From: Schaedlerella sp.
GTDB taxonomy: Bacteria; Bacillota; Clostridia; Lachnospirales; Lachnospiraceae
DNA length: 5,563 bases
Reading direction: 5' to 3'
Assembly: GCA_020024595.1 (NCBI GenBank)
Contig: JAHHTO010000160.1
Location: forward strand, 1-5,563
Under the pieces are notes generated by a model. It was not told the DNA's origin, did no database searches, and worked only from the letters and a program-made list of their open reading frames with translations. A program made the translations under genes and the position numbers. Shown here piece after piece: positions 1 to 5,563 of this stretch (position 1 is the stretch's first letter; the number at the start of each line of letters is the position of its first letter).

Positions 1-38
1 GCCATTCCTAATACAATTGCGAATACTTTTTTTCTCAT
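1..38 (-). CDS. Start of an exported/lipoprotein gene, probably an ABC transporter substrate-binding protein (TrpX-like); truncated by window edge
   Basis: Only the first 12 codons and two further bases are present. They read MRKKVFAIVLGM followed by a codon beginning GC, which is a positively charged N-terminus running into a hydrophobic stretch, as at the start of a Sec signal peptide or lipoprotein leader. The ATG is supported by a strong ribosome binding site (AAAGGAGAG, 46 to 54) placed nine bases from it when measured from AGGAG. The gene lies 73 bases beyond the terminator of a T-box leader whose specifier reads UGG, so it should be expressed when uncharged tRNA-Trp accumulates. Trp T-boxes are known upstream of trp biosynthesis genes, trpS, and tryptophan transporters including the TrpXYZ ABC type. 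A secreted binding protein fits the last group, with permease and ATPase genes expected next. The product assignment is inference from context; the lipoprotein cysteine is outside the window. Confidence 0.6.
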   Translation of the reverse strand, partial: MRKKVFAIVLGM

Positions 39-45
39 AATTTTT

Positions 46-54
46 CTCTCCTTT
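46..54 (-). promoter_or_regulatory. Ribosome binding site of the T-box-controlled gene
   Basis: The minus strand reads AAAGGAGAG, and nine bases separate its AGGAG core from the ATG at 38. It fixes the start of the truncated gene. It lies outside the terminator hairpin, so the leader should control transcription rather than sequester this site. Confidence 0.75.
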
Positions 55-111
55 TTCTAAATAAATTTTTTGCCTGTCAGGAAAGATTTTTAGTAAGAAT
101 ACCATTCGAAT

Positions 112-145
112 AAAAAAGCGCCCCAAGCAAAATGCTTGAGACGCT
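112..145 (-). terminator. Rho-independent terminator of the T-box leader
   Basis: On the minus strand a 13-bp stem (145-133 with 129-117, including two G-U pairs) closes a three-base T loop. The U tract at 117-112 is six T. The 5' arm shares bases 141 to 136 with the 3' side of the antiterminator, so the two hairpins cannot form together. It is also the first convincing intrinsic terminator downstream of gyrA. Confidence 0.93.
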
Positions 146-182
146 AATAATACATCACTATTATTATCGTGGTACCACTCAA
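136..182 (-). promoter_or_regulatory. T-box antiterminator helix
   Basis: TTGAG (182-178) pairs with CTCAA (140-136). The seven-base bulge TGGTACC (177-171) is unpaired. Above it ACG (170-168) pairs with CGT (143-141), an A/G mismatch follows, and eight perfect pairs TAATAATA/TATTATTA (166-159 with 152-145) close a GTGATG loop. The seven-base bulge between two helices is the canonical site that captures the NCCA end of uncharged tRNA. The structure uses the bases needed for the 5' arm of the terminator. Confidence 0.92.
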
Positions 183-291
183 ATTGACATAAAGTCCACT
201 TTCCACGTACAGTCATACGTTCCTCATTTATAACAGGTTTGGTTCCCGTCAGCGCCTACTCTCCATTTGATTTCAGGCTGCCCTCAAAAGT

Positions 292-294
292 CCA
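292..294 (-). promoter_or_regulatory. Specifier codon UGG (Trp) of the T-box
   Basis: In the 3' strand of the specifier loop the minus strand reads GAA-TGG-ACTTTTGAG. The loop-E GAA precedes the specifier, and an A follows it, as is usual. Shifted readings (ATG for Met, GGA for Gly) put the codon out of register with GAA or leave a C after it. Tryptophan is therefore the best reading, and a transporter-type downstream gene is compatible with it. Confidence 0.78.
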
Positions 295-385
295 TTCAGC
301 AATAATCTCCATACAGCAATCCCACCACCTGCTGTTCTCTGTGATTTTGTTTAAAGCCTACTCTTCTTTCTCAACGGTTTTTATC

Positions 386-414
386 ACTTTACTATGAAAG
401 AGTAATTTTGTCAA
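386..414 (-). promoter_or_regulatory. Sigma-A-type promoter of the T-box leader
   Basis: The minus strand shows a perfect -35 box TTGACA (414-409), a 17-base spacer, and a -10 box TAAAGT (391-386) that matches TATAAT at four of six positions. Transcription would start near 379, just before stem I. The -35 box lies eight bases past the gyrA stop codon, so the promoter occupies nearly the whole gap between gyrA and the leader. Confidence 0.82.
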
Positions 415-421
415 TCATTTT

Positions 422-2953
422 TTATTCTTTATTGTCTATTCCATCAGAAGTTATTTCAGCTTCATGTTGTTTATCCTCTTCTGAAACTGTATCATCTTCC
501 TCAATATCATCTGATGTCTTTCTTACCTTTGCAATACTTACAACGGTTTCTTCGTCCTTAAGATTGATCAGTTTTACACCAGAGGTAATTCTTCCCAGTT
601 TAGAAATACTTTCACAAGCCATTCGGATAATAATACCTTCACTGTTGATCATCATGATTTCATCATCTTCATTGACTGCTTTCATTCCAACTACATTTCC
701 GGTCTTCTCAGTAATCTTATAACACTTCACACCTTTACCGCCACGGTTCTGATTTGTAAATTCTCCCATTGCAGTACGTTTTCCCATACCATTTTCGGAT
801 ACAACCAACAGACACTCACCCTGTGTATGAACCTGCATACCAACCACTACATCACGGTCTGTCAGATTGATACCTCGGACTCCCATAGAAGTTCTTCCGG
901 TAGAACGTACATCCCTTTCATCAAATCGGATACACTGTCCATACTTCGTCACAAGAATAATATCTTTTTCATTATCTGTGATTTTCACTTCAATTAACTG
1001 ATCATCATCACGAAGAGTAATCGCAGCCAGTCCTTTTTTACGTACATTGACATATTCACGAAGCGGTGTTTTCTTCACCAGCCCCTGCTCCGTTGCCATA
1101 AACAAATACTGATCATCATCATAAACTTTAATCGGGATCATTGCCGTAATCTTTTCTTCCGGCATAAGCTGAAGCATATTGATGATCGCAGTTCCTCTGG
1201 ACGTTCTTCCCGCTTCTGGAATCTCATAACCTTTCAATCTATAGACACGGCCTGTATTTGTAAAGAACATAATATAATCATGAGTCGATGTCATAAACAG
1301 TTCCTGAATATAATCATCATCCAGTTTCTGCATTCCCTTGATTCCTTTACCTCCACGATTCTGACTCTTAAATGTATCAACAGTCATACGCTTAATATAT
1401 CCAAGCTTTGTCATCGTGATTACAACATCTTGTTTTGGAATCATATCTTCCATGCTAATATCAAATTCGTCAAATCCGATACTGGTTCTTCTCTCATCTC
1501 CGTATTTTTCAGAAATAATCAAAATTTCTTTTTTGATCACACCAAGAAGCAGTTTACGATCAGCCAGAATTGCTTTCAACTCATCGATTTTTTTCATAAG
1601 TTCTGCATACTCTGCTTCCAGTTTTTCCCGCTCCAGACCGGTAAGTGCACGCAGACGCATATCAACAATTGCCTGTGCCTGTACTTCACTCAGTTCAAAA
1701 CGGTTCATTAATTCTTCTTTTGCAATCTGTACACTTCTGGAACCACGGATAATCTTAATTACTTCATCAATATGATCCAGTGCAATAAGTAATCCCTTCA
1801 AAATATGAGCACGCTCTTCTGCTTTGTTTAACTCATATTTAGTTCTTCTCGTTACAACTTCTTCTTGATGTTTCAAGTAATAATTGAGCATATCCAGAAT
1901 ATTCATGACCTTTGGCTCATTATTGACCAAAGCAAGCATGATCACACCAAAGGTGTCCTGAAGTTGTGTATGCTTATAAAGCTGATTTAATATGATATTC
2001 GGATTTACATCACGCCGAAGTTCAATGCAGATTCTCATGCCTTCTCGGTTTGACTGGTCACTTAAGTCTGTGATCCCATCGATTTTTTTGTCTCTTACTA
2101 ACTCTGCAATTTTTTCAATCAAACGGGCTTTATTTACCATGTATGGAAGTTCTGTTACAACAATTCGATTTTTGCCGTTCTGCATCGGTTCAATATTTGA
2201 AACTGCACGAACTCTGATTTTCCCCCGTCCTGTCCGATAGGACTCTTCAATTCCTTTTGTACCGAGTATTTCTGCACCTGTCGGAAAATCAGGTCCCTTT
2301 ATAATATTTAGAATATCCTCAATCGTTGTCTCACCATTTTCTTCAATCTGATCATCAATAATTTTAACCACTGCACCGATTACTTCACGCAAATTATGTG
2401 GTGGAATATTCGTTGCCATACCAACTGCAATACCGGAAGTACCATTCACAAGAAGGTTTGGAAATCTCGATGGAAGTACGGTCGGTTCTTTTTCCGTTTC
2501 ATCAAAGTTTGGAGCAAAATCTACCGTATCTTTATTGATATCTGCAGTCATCTCCATAGATATTTTGCTGAGACGTGCCTCTGTATATCGCATTGCAGCT
2601 GCACCGTCTCCATCTACAGAGCCAAAATTGCCGTGTCCATCTACAAGCGGATATCTGGTAGACCAATCCTGTGCCAGATTCACCAACGCTCCGTAAATAG
2701 AACTATCCCCATGCGGATGATATTTTCCCATCGTATCACCGACGATACGAGCACATTTACGATGCGGCTTATCCGGACCATTATTCAACTCGATCATAGA
2801 ATAGAGAATTCTTCTCTGTACCGGTTTCAGTCCGTCTCTCACATCAGGAAGCGCACGAGATGCGATGACACTCATGGCATAGTCAATGTATGATTTTTCC
2901 ATTGTTTTTTTCAAATCAACTTCATGGACTTTATCAAAAATATTATCTTCCAT
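422..2953 (-). CDS. gyrA: DNA gyrase subunit A
   Basis: GyrA is the DNA-breaking subunit of the A2B2 gyrase, which introduces negative supercoils using ATP. The product is 843 residues, close to the family's usual 820 to 875. The N-terminal winged-helix domain contains the quinolone region (about 67-107, with KYHPHGDSS at 77-85), catalytic Tyr123 after Arg122 in AAAMRYTEARL, and the intercalating isoleucine near 175 in GIAVGMATNIPP. Tower and coiled-coil regions follow to about 490. The C-terminal DNA-wrapping beta-pinwheel begins near 505. The GyrA box QNRGGKG at 531-537 separates this from ParC, and the same heptapeptide recurs at 735-741. The last 33 residues form an acidic tail. The residue matching E. 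coli Asp87 is Gly88, while the Ser83 equivalent, Ser84, is kept. The ATG follows AAGGAG (2966-2961) by seven bases. The 79-base gap after gyrB shows no convincing promoter, so co-transcription with gyrB is likely. Confidence 0.98.
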   Translation of the reverse strand: MEDNIFDKVHEVDLKKTMEKSYIDYAMSVIASRALPDVRDGLKPVQRRILYSMIELNNGPDKPHRKCARIVGDTMGKYHPHGDSSIYGALVNLAQDWSTRYPLVDGHGNFGSVDGDGAAAMRYTEARLSKISMEMTADINKDTVDFAPNFDETEKEPTVLPSRFPNLLVNGTSGIAVGMATNIPPHNLREVIGAVVKIIDDQIEENGETTIEDILNIIKGPDFPTGAEILGTKGIEESYRTGRGKIRVRAVSNIEPMQNGKNRIVVTELPYMVNKARLIEKIAELVRDKKIDGITDLSDQSNREGMRICIELRRDVNPNIILNQLYKHTQLQDTFGVIMLALVNNEPKVMNILDMLNYYLKHQEEVVTRRTKYELNKAEERAHILKGLLIALDHIDEVIKIIRGSRSVQIAKEELMNRFELSEVQAQAIVDMRLRALTGLEREKLEAEYAELMKKIDELKAILADRKLLLGVIKKEILIISEKYGDERRTSIGFDEFDISMEDMIPKQDVVITMTKLGYIKRMTVDTFKSQNRGGKGIKGMQKLDDDYIQELFMTSTHDYIMFFTNTGRVYRLKGYEIPEAGRTSRGTAIINMLQLMPEEKITAMIPIKVYDDDQYLFMATEQGLVKKTPLREYVNVRKKGLAAITLRDDDQLIEVKITDNEKDIILVTKYGQCIRFDERDVRSTGRTSMGVRGINLTDRDVVVGMQVHTQGECLLVVSENGMGKRTAMGEFTNQNRGGKGVKCYKITEKTGNVVGMKAVNEDDEIMMINSEGIIIRMACESISKLGRITSGVKLINLKDEETVVSIAKVRKTSDDIEEDDTVSEEDKQHEAEITSDGIDNKE

Positions 2954-3032
2954 TCTTTATCTCCTTCATTATTGTTGATTTCGATTGATGTTTAAACAAT
3001 CCAGCGCAATCCATAAATTGTCACTGGAACTG

Positions 3033-4970
3033 CTAGATATCCAGGTTTTCAACAAATTTTGCATTTTCTTCGATGAATTCACGTCTTGGCTCTACTTTAT
3101 CTCCCATCAGTGTAGTAAAAGTCAAATCCAGTTCAGAAGAAGTTTCATCATCCATGATGACTTTCAACAGCACTCGATGTTCTGGATCCATCGTTGTTTC
3201 CCAAAGCTGCTCTGCATCCATTTCTCCAAGACCTTTATAACGCTGAATCTTGTTATTACCGTCTCTTCCAACTTCAACCAGAATCTCATTCAATTCTTCA
3301 TCGCTATATGCATACCATACTTTTTTATTTTTCTCTAACTTATACAACGGTGGCTGTGCCAGATATACATATCCCTGTTTGATAAGTTCTGGCATAAACC
3401 GATATAAAAATGTTAACAATAATGTACTGATATGTGCACCATCTACATCAGCATCTGTCATAATGATAATCTTATGATATCTCAGCTTACTAATATCAAA
3501 ATCATCATGGATTCCTGTTCCAAATGCAGTAATCATCGCTTTTATTTCTGCATTTGCATAAATTTTATCCAACCTTGCCTTCTCAACGTTCAATATCTTT
3601 CCACGAAGAGGAAGGATGGCCTGTGTTGCACGATCTCGAGCAGTCTTTGCAGAGCCTCCCGCAGAATCTCCCTCTACAATATAGATTTCACAATTAGAAG
3701 GATCTTTATCGGAACAATCTGCCAGTTTTCCAGGAAGTGACATTCCCTCAAGTGCAGACTTTCTTCTTGTCAGATCTCTTGCTTTTCTTGCAGCCTCTCT
3801 CGCACGCTGTGCCATGACAGATTTCTCAACTGTCATCTTTGCTACATTTGGATTCTGCTCTAAAAATATTTCTAACTGACTGCTGACAATATTATCAACT
3901 GCACCTCTTGCTTCACTGTTTCCAAGCTTTTGTTTTGTTTGTCCTTCAAACTGTGGCTCTTCTAATTTTACACTGATAATCGCAGTTAGTCCCTCACGGA
4001 TATCTTCACCGGAAAGATTCGGTTCACTGTCTTTTAAAAGTTTATTTTTTCTTGCGTAATCATTAAATGTCTTTGTTAATGCATTACGAAATCCTACGAT
4101 ATGGGTTCCACCTTCCGGTGTTGTAATGTTATTGACAAACCCGTACGTATTATCACTATATGAGTCATTGTGTTGCATAGCAACTTCTACACTGACACCA
4201 TCTTTCATTCCTTCACAGTAAATAATTTGTTCATAAAGAGGTGTTTTGCTCTTATTCAGATAAGTAACAAACTCTTTGATACCGCCTTCATAATGGAACA
4301 TACGCTCAACCGGTTCTTCTTCTCTTTCATCTGTCAAAATAATACGAAGTCCTTTGGTAAGAAATGCCATCTCACGAAGTCTTTGTTTTAGAATACTATA
4401 ATCAAAAACCAATTCTTCAAAGATTTCACCGTCTGGTTTAAAATTGACTTTTGTTCCTGTTTTACCTGGTTCACATTCTCCGACTACTTTCAGTTTATAA
4501 ACAACCTTTCCTCTTTCATAGCGCTGCTTATAAATCTTTCCTTCATTGCAAATTTCTACTTCCAGCCACTCAGACAGTGCATTTACAACAGAGGCTCCTA
4601 CACCATGAAGTCCACCGGATACCTTATATCCTCCACCACCAAATTTACCACCTGCATGTAATACAGTAAATACAACTTCTACTGCAGGAAGTCCTGTTTT
4701 GTGATTGATTCCCACCGGAATACCTCGCCCATTATCTACGACTGTAATTGTATTTCCTTTGTTAATGATCACTCTGATTGTATCGCAGTATCCTGCAAGC
4801 GCCTCATCCACAGAATTATCCACAATCTCATATACGAGATGGTGAAGTCCTCTTGAAGATGTACTTCCAATGTACATACCCGGTCTTTTTCGAACCGCCT
4901 CTAATCCTTCCAAAATCTGAATCTGGTCTGCTCCATATTCAGCGTCAAATTCTGTGTTTGCTGCACCCAT
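3033..4970 (-). CDS. gyrB: DNA gyrase subunit B
   Basis: GyrB is the ATPase and metal-binding subunit of gyrase. The 645 residues match the short Gram-positive form; the E. coli protein is 804. The GHKL ATPase domain has Glu48 and Asn52 in EIVDNSVDE, Asp79 and Arg82 in VVDNGRGIP, Lys109 in HAGGKF, and the ATP lid SGGLHGVG at 118-125. The transducer domain carries the QTK loop at 344-346, which contacts ATP. The TOPRIM domain has EGDSAGGSA from 433, PLRGKILNVEKA at 454-465, and the metal-binding DADVDG with Asp506, Asp508 and Asp510. The C-terminal QRYKGLGEM begins at 576. Position 142, equivalent to aminocoumarin-contact Arg136 of E. coli, is Asn. The E. coli Lys447 position is Arg456, which is common in Gram-positives. 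The start is set by AGGAGG seven bases upstream. The recF neighbour supports GyrB over ParE. Confidence 0.98.
   Translation of the reverse strand: MGAANTEFDAEYGADQIQILEGLEAVRKRPGMYIGSTSSRGLHHLVYEIVDNSVDEALAGYCDTIRVIINKGNTITVVDNGRGIPVGINHKTGLPAVEVVFTVLHAGGKFGGGGYKVSGGLHGVGASVVNALSEWLEVEICNEGKIYKQRYERGKVVYKLKVVGECEPGKTGTKVNFKPDGEIFEELVFDYSILKQRLREMAFLTKGLRIILTDEREEEPVERMFHYEGGIKEFVTYLNKSKTPLYEQIIYCEGMKDGVSVEVAMQHNDSYSDNTYGFVNNITTPEGGTHIVGFRNALTKTFNDYARKNKLLKDSEPNLSGEDIREGLTAIISVKLEEPQFEGQTKQKLGNSEARGAVDNIVSSQLEIFLEQNPNVAKMTVEKSVMAQRAREAARKARDLTRRKSALEGMSLPGKLADCSDKDPSNCEIYIVEGDSAGGSAKTARDRATQAILPLRGKILNVEKARLDKIYANAEIKAMITAFGTGIHDDFDISKLRYHKIIIMTDADVDGAHISTLLLTFLYRFMPELIKQGYVYLAQPPLYKLEKNKKVWYAYSDEELNEILVEVGRDGNNKIQRYKGLGEMDAEQLWETTMDPEHRVLLKVIMDDETSSELDLTFTTLMGDKVEPRREFIEENAKFVENLDI
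4804..4824 (+). other. Pair of DnaA-box-like nonamers inside gyrB
   Basis: The plus strand has TCATCCACA (4804-4812, one mismatch) and TTATCCACA (4816-4824, a perfect consensus nonamer) in the same orientation, three bases apart. They lie in the codons for the conserved ATPase motif VDNSVDE. Protein constraint alone can produce GTGGAT twice, so binding of DnaA is unproven. Confidence 0.3.
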
Positions 4971-4975
4971 CTAAA

Positions 4976-4983
4976 AACCTCCT
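4976..4983 (-). promoter_or_regulatory. gyrB ribosome binding site overlapping the recF stop codon
   Basis: The minus strand reads AGGAGGTT. The recF stop TAG (4984-4982) shares its last two bases with this near-perfect Shine-Dalgarno sequence, and the gyrB ATG follows AGGAGG after seven bases. Ribosomes finishing recF therefore stop on the gyrB initiation site, an arrangement that favours translational coupling. Confidence 0.85.
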
Positions 4984-5563
4984 AATTTTCTTTTGCTACA
5001 TTTCCATGTTTCACATGAAAAATTTTATTAATAGAAAACCTATGATTTACAAACTCATCCAATCCCGTACAGGTAATTACTGTTTGAATATCATAAATAC
5101 TGTCCAATAAATAATTCTGCCGATGTTTATCTAGCTCCGACAAAACATCATCCAGAAGCAAAATTGGGGTATCGTGTATCAACTTTCTGACCAATTCGAT
5201 TTCCGAAAGTTTTAAAGATAATGCTGCGGTCCTCTGCTGTCCCTGAGAGCCAAACTTCCGAATATCCAGACTGCCTGCACGAAAACATAAATCATCTCTG
5301 TGTGGCCCTGCAGATGTACTTTTAAATCGAATATCCTTTTCTCTGTTTTTTTTCAAAGTGTCAGAAAAATTTTGATTTCCAATTGATGACTCATAAGATA
5401 AAGAAATACGCTCTTTTCCACCTGTTAATTTATAATGAATGTTAGAAATTATTTCATTAACTTCCTTTTTGACTTTATGTCTCCGCTCAATGAATTTTGT
5501 TCCATGCTCTGCCAATTGCATATCCCAGATCTCCAATGTATCAATTAAATTTTTCTGAAAACT
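4982..5563 (-). CDS. recF: DNA replication and repair protein RecF, C-terminal half (5' end outside window)
   Basis: RecF is an SMC-like ATPase that binds single-strand gaps and, with RecO and RecR, loads RecA. The open frame runs off the window and gives the last 193 residues of a protein usually near 360 long, so the Walker A motif is not visible. The fragment, numbered from the edge, shows WDMQLAEHG near residues 13-21, the RecF-typical TSAGPHRDD at 83-91, the ABC signature SQGQQRT at 106-112, and Walker B plus D-loop PILLLDDVLSELD at 133-145. A TTG at 5536 is internal, because the frame continues upstream into residues typical of RecF. The gap to gyrB is 11 bases and the stop codon overlaps the gyrB ribosome binding site, so the genes are probably in one operon. 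A degenerate parS-like palindrome lies within the last codons. Confidence 0.96.
   Translation of the reverse strand, partial: SFQKNLIDTLEIWDMQLAEHGTKFIERRHKVKKEVNEIISNIHYKLTGGKERISLSYESSIGNQNFSDTLKKNREKDIRFKSTSAGPHRDDLCFRAGSLDIRKFGSQGQQRTAALSLKLSEIELVRKLIHDTPILLLDDVLSELDKHRQNYLLDSIYDIQTVITCTGLDEFVNHRFSINKIFHVKHGNVAKEN
5007..5022. other. Degenerate parS-like palindrome in the 3' end of recF
   Basis: The plus strand reads TGTTTCACATGAAAAA and matches the ParB/Spo0J site TGTTTCACGTGAAACA at 14 of 16 positions. The half read on the minus strand from the other side is less perfect, and the central CG has become CA. Functional parS sites cluster near oriC, where this window appears to lie, but loss of the central CG makes strong binding doubtful. 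Confidence 0.22.

Larger units (their letters stand above)
112..379 (-). promoter_or_regulatory. T-box riboswitch leader, tryptophan-type (UGG specifier), transcription-attenuation class
   Basis: The leader RNA senses the charging state of a tRNA and decides between termination and read-through. Every expected element is visible on the minus strand. Stem I opens with a short helix (370-366 with 290-286), then the loop-E pair AGTA (362-359) and GAA (297-295) flanking the specifier. A further helix (358-356 with 300-298) leads to an AGAGA-type distal bulge in CAGAGAA and a terminal hairpin (334-330 with 318-314). Stem III pairs 250-245 with 237-232. A small ACGTA/TACGT hairpin (220-205) follows. 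Next come the T-box bulge TGGTACC (177-171), the antiterminator and the terminator. The codon after the conserved GAA is TGG followed by A, so the sensed tRNA is most likely tRNA-Trp. Uncharged tRNA-Trp would pair with TGG through its anticodon and with the bulge through its NCCA end, letting transcription reach the transporter-like gene. The 5' end is estimated from the promoter. Confidence 0.93.

Noticed and set aside
386..408. CTTT/AAAG inverted repeat after gyrA as a gyrA terminator
   Set aside because: The stem is only about four A/T-rich pairs, it overlaps the promoter -10 region and no T tract follows on the minus strand.
408..722. 104-codon Ser-rich plus-strand open frame over the gyrA 3' end
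   Set aside because: It is the complement of the Asp/Glu-rich gyrA tail, begins within the opposite-strand promoter and lacks a ribosome binding site.
1280..1711. Overlapping plus-strand open frames (143 and, to 1775, 119 codons) opposite gyrA
   Set aside because: They are antisense to the well-conserved coiled-coil and pinwheel codons. Neither has a recognisable domain or start signal, and two competing frames over the same DNA are typical of shadows.
2396..2893. 165-codon open frame on the plus strand opposite gyrA
   Set aside because: It lies wholly opposite conserved gyrA sequence, has no supporting ribosome binding site and has a Cys/His/Ile-rich, shadow-like composition.
2943..3014. 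Possible 23-codon minus-strand leader peptide in the gyrB-gyrA gap, overlapping the gyrA start
   Set aside because: There is no Shine-Dalgarno before its ATG, no distinctive residue run and no attenuator hairpin. The gyrA ribosome binding site lies inside it by chance of frame.
2954..3032. Internal promoter for gyrA in the 79-base gap
   Set aside because: TTG-containing -35 candidates have spacings of 19 to 20 or more to any AT-rich -10 candidate, so no convincing pair is present.
5534..5536. TTG at this position as the start of a short recF
   Set aside because: The frame stays open to the window edge and the upstream residues fit RecF, so this codon is an internal leucine of a truncated gene.
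1..5563. CRISPR array, insertion sequence, tRNA or rRNA gene, phage or toxin-antitoxin module
   Set aside because: No regularly spaced repeats, transposase motifs, terminal inverted repeats or tRNA cloverleaf were seen. Genes fill the window apart from the explained leader.

Overview
The window reads as the origin-proximal recF-gyrB-gyrA segment of a low-GC Gram-positive chromosome, with all genes on the minus strand. The proteins look like those of Clostridia, most likely Lachnospiraceae. GyrB is about 645 residues and lacks the large insertion of enterobacterial GyrB. GyrA carries the GyrA box, the ribosome binding sites are strong AGGAG types, and a T-box riboswitch is present. The family-level placement comes from recalled protein similarity, not from a search.

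Layout in the direction of transcription, from high to low coordinates. First comes the C-terminal half of recF (5563 to 4982), cut by the window edge. After 11 bases follows complete gyrB (4970 to 3033), and after 79 bases complete gyrA (2953 to 422). A sigma-A-type promoter (414 to 386) begins only a few bases past the gyrA stop and drives a leader RNA of about 340 nt. That leader is a class I (transcription-attenuation) T-box with a clear stem I, specifier loop, stem III, antiterminator bulge and Rho-independent terminator. The specifier is best read as UGG (tryptophan). Downstream, from 38 to 1, are the first 12 codons of a gene whose product begins like an exported or lipoprotein signal peptide. 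With a Trp T-box in front, it is most simply the substrate-binding component of a tryptophan ABC transporter (TrpX-like), but 12 residues cannot prove this.

RecF (recombination and replication-fork repair) and the two gyrase subunits (negative supercoiling by an A2B2 enzyme) form the usual dnaA-dnaN-recF-gyrB-gyrA neighbourhood. The dnaA and dnaN genes would lie beyond the 5563 end. No intrinsic terminator is visible after gyrA, so the first strong terminator its transcript meets is the conditional one of the T-box.

I found no clearly new system. The points most worth checking are two drug-contact positions in gyrase with non-standard residues (GyrA Gly88, GyrB Asn142), a second exact GyrA-box heptapeptide, the possible coupling of gyrA read-through to the Trp T-box, and two low-confidence origin-type motifs inside coding sequence (a degenerate parS and a pair of DnaA boxes).
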